Of a stretch of 64,000 nt of DNA, positions 60,562-64,000 are shown one piece after another. The stretch comes from Citrobacter sp. R56 (GTDB taxonomy: Bacteria; Pseudomonadota; Gammaproteobacteria; Enterobacterales; Enterobacteriaceae): the NCBI RefSeq assembly GCF_016811995.1, contig NZ_CP069159.1, positions 3,658,001-3,722,000 on the forward strand, read 5' to 3'. The notes under the pieces were generated by a model, which did not search any database, had not been told where the DNA came from, and was given only the letters and a program-made list of their open reading frames with translations. The translations under genes and the position numbers were made by a program. How positions within the stretch are numbered: position 1 is the stretch's first letter; every line of letters starts with the position of its first letter.

Positions 60562-63093
60562 TCAGTTACTGCCAAACATATCCTTTATCCAGCCTGCGAC
60601 GCCGTCACCGTCTTGCTTCTCCTGCTGTGGCGGTTGCTGTTGTTGCTGCTGCGGTTGAGAGGACTGATCAAACGGATTGCCCGATTGCGGTTGTTGCATC
60701 ATCTCGCCCTGCTGGCACAGCGCATCAGGATCGGTGGTCCAGACCGGGAGCGTACGCATTCCGCCGCCACACACAAAGTTGCCGTCGTAATCCACGCCCA
60801 TGTCCACAATGTCTTCCGGTGGTGTTAGCACCAGCGGAGTTGGCGTCTGGTTGGCCAGGTAACGTTGATAAATCGACATCGCACCGCTAGCGCCGTACAG
60901 TTTGGTTGGCTGGTTATTATCACGGCCCACCCAGGTAATCGTGACCTGGCTACCGTCAATACCGGCAAACCAGGTGTCCACGTTATTGTTGGTGGTCCCG
61001 GTTTTACCTGCCAGATGCAGTCCCGGATATTTCGCGCCCAGCTGACGTCCGGTACCACGCTGTATAACCTGCTGCATGGTCCACAGTGTCATATAGGCCG
61101 CCTGTGCCGGAACCGCGCGTTCCGCCTGCGGGAAGCTCTGATAGAGCACCGAGCCATCTTCAGCAATCACCGAACGTAACGCCGACAACGGCGCACGGTT
61201 ACCGCCGCTGGCGATCGTCTGGAACGCTTGCGCGACTTCGATTGGCGTCAGGTTCAACGCCCCGAGCAGCATCGCCGGCACCGGATTAAGCTGATCTTTC
61301 GGCGCGCCCAGCTTCAGCCAGGTATCGGTGACGGCAGGCAGCCCCAGCGCCATCCCCAGATTTACCGTCGGCACGTTCATTGAACGCGTCAGGGCATCCA
61401 CCAGCATCACTTTACCGCTCTCGCTGTAGCGACGGTCATCGTTCTGCGGCGACCAGACCTGGCCGTTTGGCTGACGCAGAGCAATCGGTGCATCGGCGAT
61501 CCAGGTATTGAGACGATACAGTTTCGGCTGACTGAGCGCGGTCAGGTAGGTCGCCGGTTTCGCCAGCGAGCCAATGGAACGGCGCGCCTGCATTGCACGG
61601 TTATAACCGGCAAACTGCGGTTCAGCCCCACCGACCATCGCACGCACTTCGCCACTGAAGCGGTCAACCACCACGATAGCCGTTTCCAGATCGCTGAGTT
61701 TGCGCTGTTTCTTCAGTACCGGAATCCCCTCAACGGCGGCTTTCTCAGCGGCATCCTGCGCCACCGAGTCAAACGTCGTGAAGATCTTCACCCCTGAGAG
61801 GTCCTTAACCTTGTCGCCCAGCTTTGTCTGTAGCTCCTGACGCACCATCTGCATGAACGCCGGCTGCGGAGAGATCACCCCACCGCGCGGCTGCACGCCC
61901 AATGGACGCGCGCTCAGCATTTCGTAAAGTTCCTGGTCAATGACCTGCTGCTGTTGCAGCAGGCGTAACACCAGGTTACGACGCTCCAGCGCCAGTTTCG
62001 GGTTACGCCACGGGTTATAGATGGACGCCCCTTTCACCATCCCCACCAGCAAGGCCTGCTGATCAAGACTCAGTTCCTCAACCGGACGACCAAAATAGTA
62101 CAAACTCGCCAGCGGGAAGCCGCGAATTTCATTGTCGCCGCTCTGACCGAGGTACACTTCGTTCATGTACAGTTCGAGAATGCGGTCCTTGCTGTAACGC
62201 GCATCCATCAGCAGCGCCATGTAGGCTTCGTTGGCTTTACGCCAGTAGGAACGTTCGCTGGAGAGGAAGAGGTTTTTCACCAGCTGCTGAGTCAGCGTAC
62301 TCGCCCCTTGCACCGTACGTCCGGCCGTCAGGTTCGCCAGCACCGCGCGCCCGATGGAGTACAGGCTGACCCCATCATGCTCATAGAAATGACGGTCTTC
62401 GGTCGCTAACAGCGTATCCACCAGCAGATCCGGGAAGCCGTTGCGCGGTACAAACAGACGCTGTTCGCCGTTCGGTGAAGAGAGCATCGTGATCAGGCGA
62501 GGATCGAGACGGAAGAAACCGAACTGGCGGTTGTTGTCCATGTTCTCGATAGTGTCGAGATGATCGCCATCAAACGTCAAACGTGCCCGTACCTGCCCTT
62601 CTTTGCTATCCGGGAAGTCAAACGGACGACGAATCATCTCAATGCTGTTCGCCTGCACGGTGAACTCGCCAGGGCGCGTCATTTTCGACACCTGACGATA
62701 CTGGGTCGCTTCCAGCAACTTCACCATTTCGTTTTTGCTGACTGGCATTTCTGGTTCAAGGTTTACCATGCGGCCATAGACTGCCGCGGGCAATTGCCAG
62801 ACTTTGCCATCAATACGGCTACGGATTTTTTGATCCAGATAGACGCCGTAAATGGCAATCAGCACCACAAAAACAATCGACAGTTTTAGCAGCAGCCAGA
62901 CCCAGCCGCGCTTACCACGAGGCTTACCGCCTTTGCCTTTACCCTTACGCGGCATCGGTTCTTCATCCTCATAGTCATCATCATAATCGTCGTCATACTC
63001 TTCATCTCTGAGTCGACGACGGCTCACCTTTTGTTTCACCGGACGCGTCGGTTTCCCTTTACGCCCGATTGGCTCGCGGTCATTCCCCGCCAT
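60562..63093 (-). CDS. mrcB: Penicillin-binding protein 1B
   Basis: PBP1B polymerises and cross-links peptidoglycan, with LpoB as activator. The 843-residue product has a charged cytoplasmic tail, one membrane helix (about 64-87), the UB2H domain that binds LpoB (about 108-200), the GT51 glycosyltransferase with catalytic Glu in '[14 protein letters not shown]' and the transpeptidase with Ser in '[11 protein letters not shown]', SxN in 'SMNVPTVN' and 'KTGTTNNN'. An internal Met (residue 47, '[10 protein letters not shown]') matches the start of the shorter gamma form. The C-terminal tail is Gln/Pro-rich. Confidence 0.97.
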   Translation of the reverse strand: MAGNDREPIGRKGKPTRPVKQKVSRRRLRDEEYDDDYDDDYEDEEPMPRKGKGKGGKPRGKRGWVWLLLKLSIVFVVLIAIYGVYLDQKIRSRIDGKVWQLPAAVYGRMVNLEPEMPVSKNEMVKLLEATQYRQVSKMTRPGEFTVQANSIEMIRRPFDFPDSKEGQVRARLTFDGDHLDTIENMDNNRQFGFFRLDPRLITMLSSPNGEQRLFVPRNGFPDLLVDTLLATEDRHFYEHDGVSLYSIGRAVLANLTAGRTVQGASTLTQQLVKNLFLSSERSYWRKANEAYMALLMDARYSKDRILELYMNEVYLGQSGDNEIRGFPLASLYYFGRPVEELSLDQQALLVGMVKGASIYNPWRNPKLALERRNLVLRLLQQQQVIDQELYEMLSARPLGVQPRGGVISPQPAFMQMVRQELQTKLGDKVKDLSGVKIFTTFDSVAQDAAEKAAVEGIPVLKKQRKLSDLETAIVVVDRFSGEVRAMVGGAEPQFAGYNRAMQARRSIGSLAKPATYLTALSQPKLYRLNTWIADAPIALRQPNGQVWSPQNDDRRYSESGKVMLVDALTRSMNVPTVNLGMALGLPAVTDTWLKLGAPKDQLNPVPAMLLGALNLTPIEVAQAFQTIASGGNRAPLSALRSVIAEDGSVLYQSFPQAERAVPAQAAYMTLWTMQQVIQRGTGRQLGAKYPGLHLAGKTGTTNNNVDTWFAGIDGSQVTITWVGRDNNQPTKLYGASGAMSIYQRYLANQTPTPLVLTPPEDIVDMGVDYDGNFVCGGGMRTLPVWTTDPDALCQQGEMMQQPQSGNPFDQSSQPQQQQQQPPQQEKQDGDGVAGWIKDMFGSN

Positions 63094-63185
63094 GCTTTTT
63101 CTCCGCTACGTTCAGGCGCAAAGGCCTGATTCTCTGTTCTTCCGCCAGAGGACAGAAGAAGAAATCTCTCAATTTTTGCTGCTCG

Positions 63186-63210
63186 TACGCCGGATGGCAT
63201 CCGGTCTACA
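63186..63210. repeat. Short REP-like palindrome between hrpB and mrcB
   Basis: TACGCCGGATGGCATCCGGTCTACA contains GCCGGAT/ATCCGGT inverted arms, resembling a minimal REP unit. It lies immediately after the hrpB stop in the 121-base gap to mrcB. Confidence 0.5.
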
Positions 63211-63214
63211 AATA

Positions 63215-64000
63215 CTACGAATACTTTTTGGTGCGCCGCGTCGGCGCGGTATTCGCCGGATCGTCCGGCCACACATGTTTGGGATAGCGTCCTTTCATCT
63301 CCTTTTGCACCTCACGGTAGGCGCCCTGCCAGAACGCGCTTAAATCCCGCGTGATTTGCAGCGGTCGCTGCGCCGGTGATAATAACTCCAGCACCAGCGG
63401 AACGCGCCCCTGAGCAATAGTAGGTGTTTGCGCTTCCCCAAACATCTCCTGCATTCTGACGGCCAGCGCAGGCGGGTTATCGTCATGATAGCGAATGGCT
63501 ATCCGGCTTCCCGTCGGCACAGTGTAATGCGCAGGCAGTTCACTATCCAGACGTTGCAGCATAGACCAGTCCAGCAAACTGCGTAACGCCAGACCCACAT
63601 TCACGGCCTTCAGCCCACGCAGAGAGTGCACACCGGTCATCTGCGGCAGTAACCAGGATTCCAGGCTAGCCAGCAAAGAGGCCTCATCCACAGCAGGCCA
63701 CGCGTACTCCGGCAGCCATTTTGCCGCGCAGTGCAAACGCAGCCGTAGCTGCTCTGCTTCCGGCGTCCAGTTGAGCACACTTAAGCCTTTATCGCGAATG
63801 CCATTCAGCATCGCCTGATGCAGTTCGTCTTCAGAAGGTTTGGCAAGTGGCTGAACTTTTACCGTCAGTTGCCCGATACGCAACCGTCGTAGCGCTTTCA
63901 GCGTGCCTTGCGCGTCATCCCACTCAACCGTGTCGGATTGCTGCAAGAGTGCAGGACACGTCTGGATCAGCGCGTCGATCTCCAGCGGCAGCGCCAGCAA
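63215..64000 (-). CDS. hrpB: ATP-dependent helicase HrpB (3' part)
   Basis: The gene runs off the right edge; 261 codons of the C-terminal part are present out of about 809 in full. This part is the HrpB-specific C-terminal region ('MTGVHSLRGLKAVNVGLALR', 'YREVQKEMKGRYPKHVWPDD', ending 'TRRTKKYS'); the DEAH helicase motifs lie beyond the window. HrpB is a DEAH-box protein of poorly known role. Position next to mrcB agrees with E. coli. Confidence 0.94.
   Translation of the reverse strand: MLALPLEIDALIQTCPALLQQSDTVEWDDAQGTLKALRRLRIGQLTVKVQPLAKPSEDELHQAMLNGIRDKGLSVLNWTPEAEQLRLRLHCAAKWLPEYAWPAVDEASLLASLESWLLPQMTGVHSLRGLKAVNVGLALRSLLDWSMLQRLDSELPAHYTVPTGSRIAIRYHDDNPPALAVRMQEMFGEAQTPTIAQGRVPLVLELLSPAQRPLQITRDLSAFWQGAYREVQKEMKGRYPKHVWPDDPANTAPTRRTKKYS

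Overview
The window is a stretch of conserved core chromosome from a member of the Enterobacteriaceae in the Escherichia/Salmonella/Citrobacter group. Gene order matches the E. coli K-12 region from yafC-dkgB-rrnH to mrcB-hrpB almost gene for gene, written here in the reverse direction, and most products have exactly the length of their E. coli counterparts. A Citrobacter-like species is my best guess, at moderate confidence: the proteins are close to, but not identical with, E. coli as I recall it; the E. coli genes yaeF (between proS and nlpE) and yaeI (between dapD and yaeH) are absent; and the stf fimbrial genes that Salmonella carries between hemL and fhuB are absent.

Layout. 1-1504: 3' part of a LysR regulator (yafC) and the aldo-keto reductase dkgB. 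1626-7151: a complete rRNA operon on the minus strand (P1/P2 promoters, boxA, 16S, tRNA-Glu, 23S, 5S, tRNA-Asp, terminator). 7201-11714: gmhB, the MetJ-controlled methionine importer metNIQ, then rcsF-trmO. 11767-17917: an ERIC repeat, proS, nlpE, arfB, yaeQ, yaeP-rof, tilS and yaeR. 17979-39670: a nearly unbroken minus-strand run of essential genes for lysine decarboxylation (ldcC), fatty acids (accA, fabZ), replication (dnaE, rnhB), lipid A (lpxB, lpxA, lpxD), outer-membrane assembly (skp, bamA, rseP), phospholipid and isoprenoid synthesis (cdsA, uppS, dxr), and translation and nucleotides (frr, pyrH, tsf, rpsB). 39992-44924: map, glnD, dapD and yaeH on the plus strand. 45049-52848: a broken cdaR, degP, dgt, mtnN-btuF-yadS, erpA and clcA. 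53000-64000: hemL, the ferrichrome uptake operon fhuACDB, mrcB and the 3' part of hrpB.

The genes form a cell-envelope and translation supercluster. LpxD/FabZ/LpxA/LpxB feed lipid A, GmhB feeds the LPS inner core, UppS/Dxr/CdsA supply lipid carriers and phospholipids, and MrcB builds peptidoglycan. Skp, BamA and DegP handle outer-membrane proteins, while RseP, RcsF and NlpE sense envelope stress. A consensus sigma-E promoter precedes degP, and a plausible one lies inside rseP ahead of bamA.

I found no CRISPR array, prophage, insertion sequence, toxin-antitoxin pair, defence island or other new system. The departures from the expected map are a cdaR gene carrying two separate lesions (a start-proximal frameshift and a large in-frame internal deletion), a tRNA-Glu spacer in an rRNA operon at the rrnH position where E. 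coli K-12 carries tRNA-Ile/tRNA-Ala, an ERIC element ahead of proS, and several REP/BIME repeats at gene junctions.
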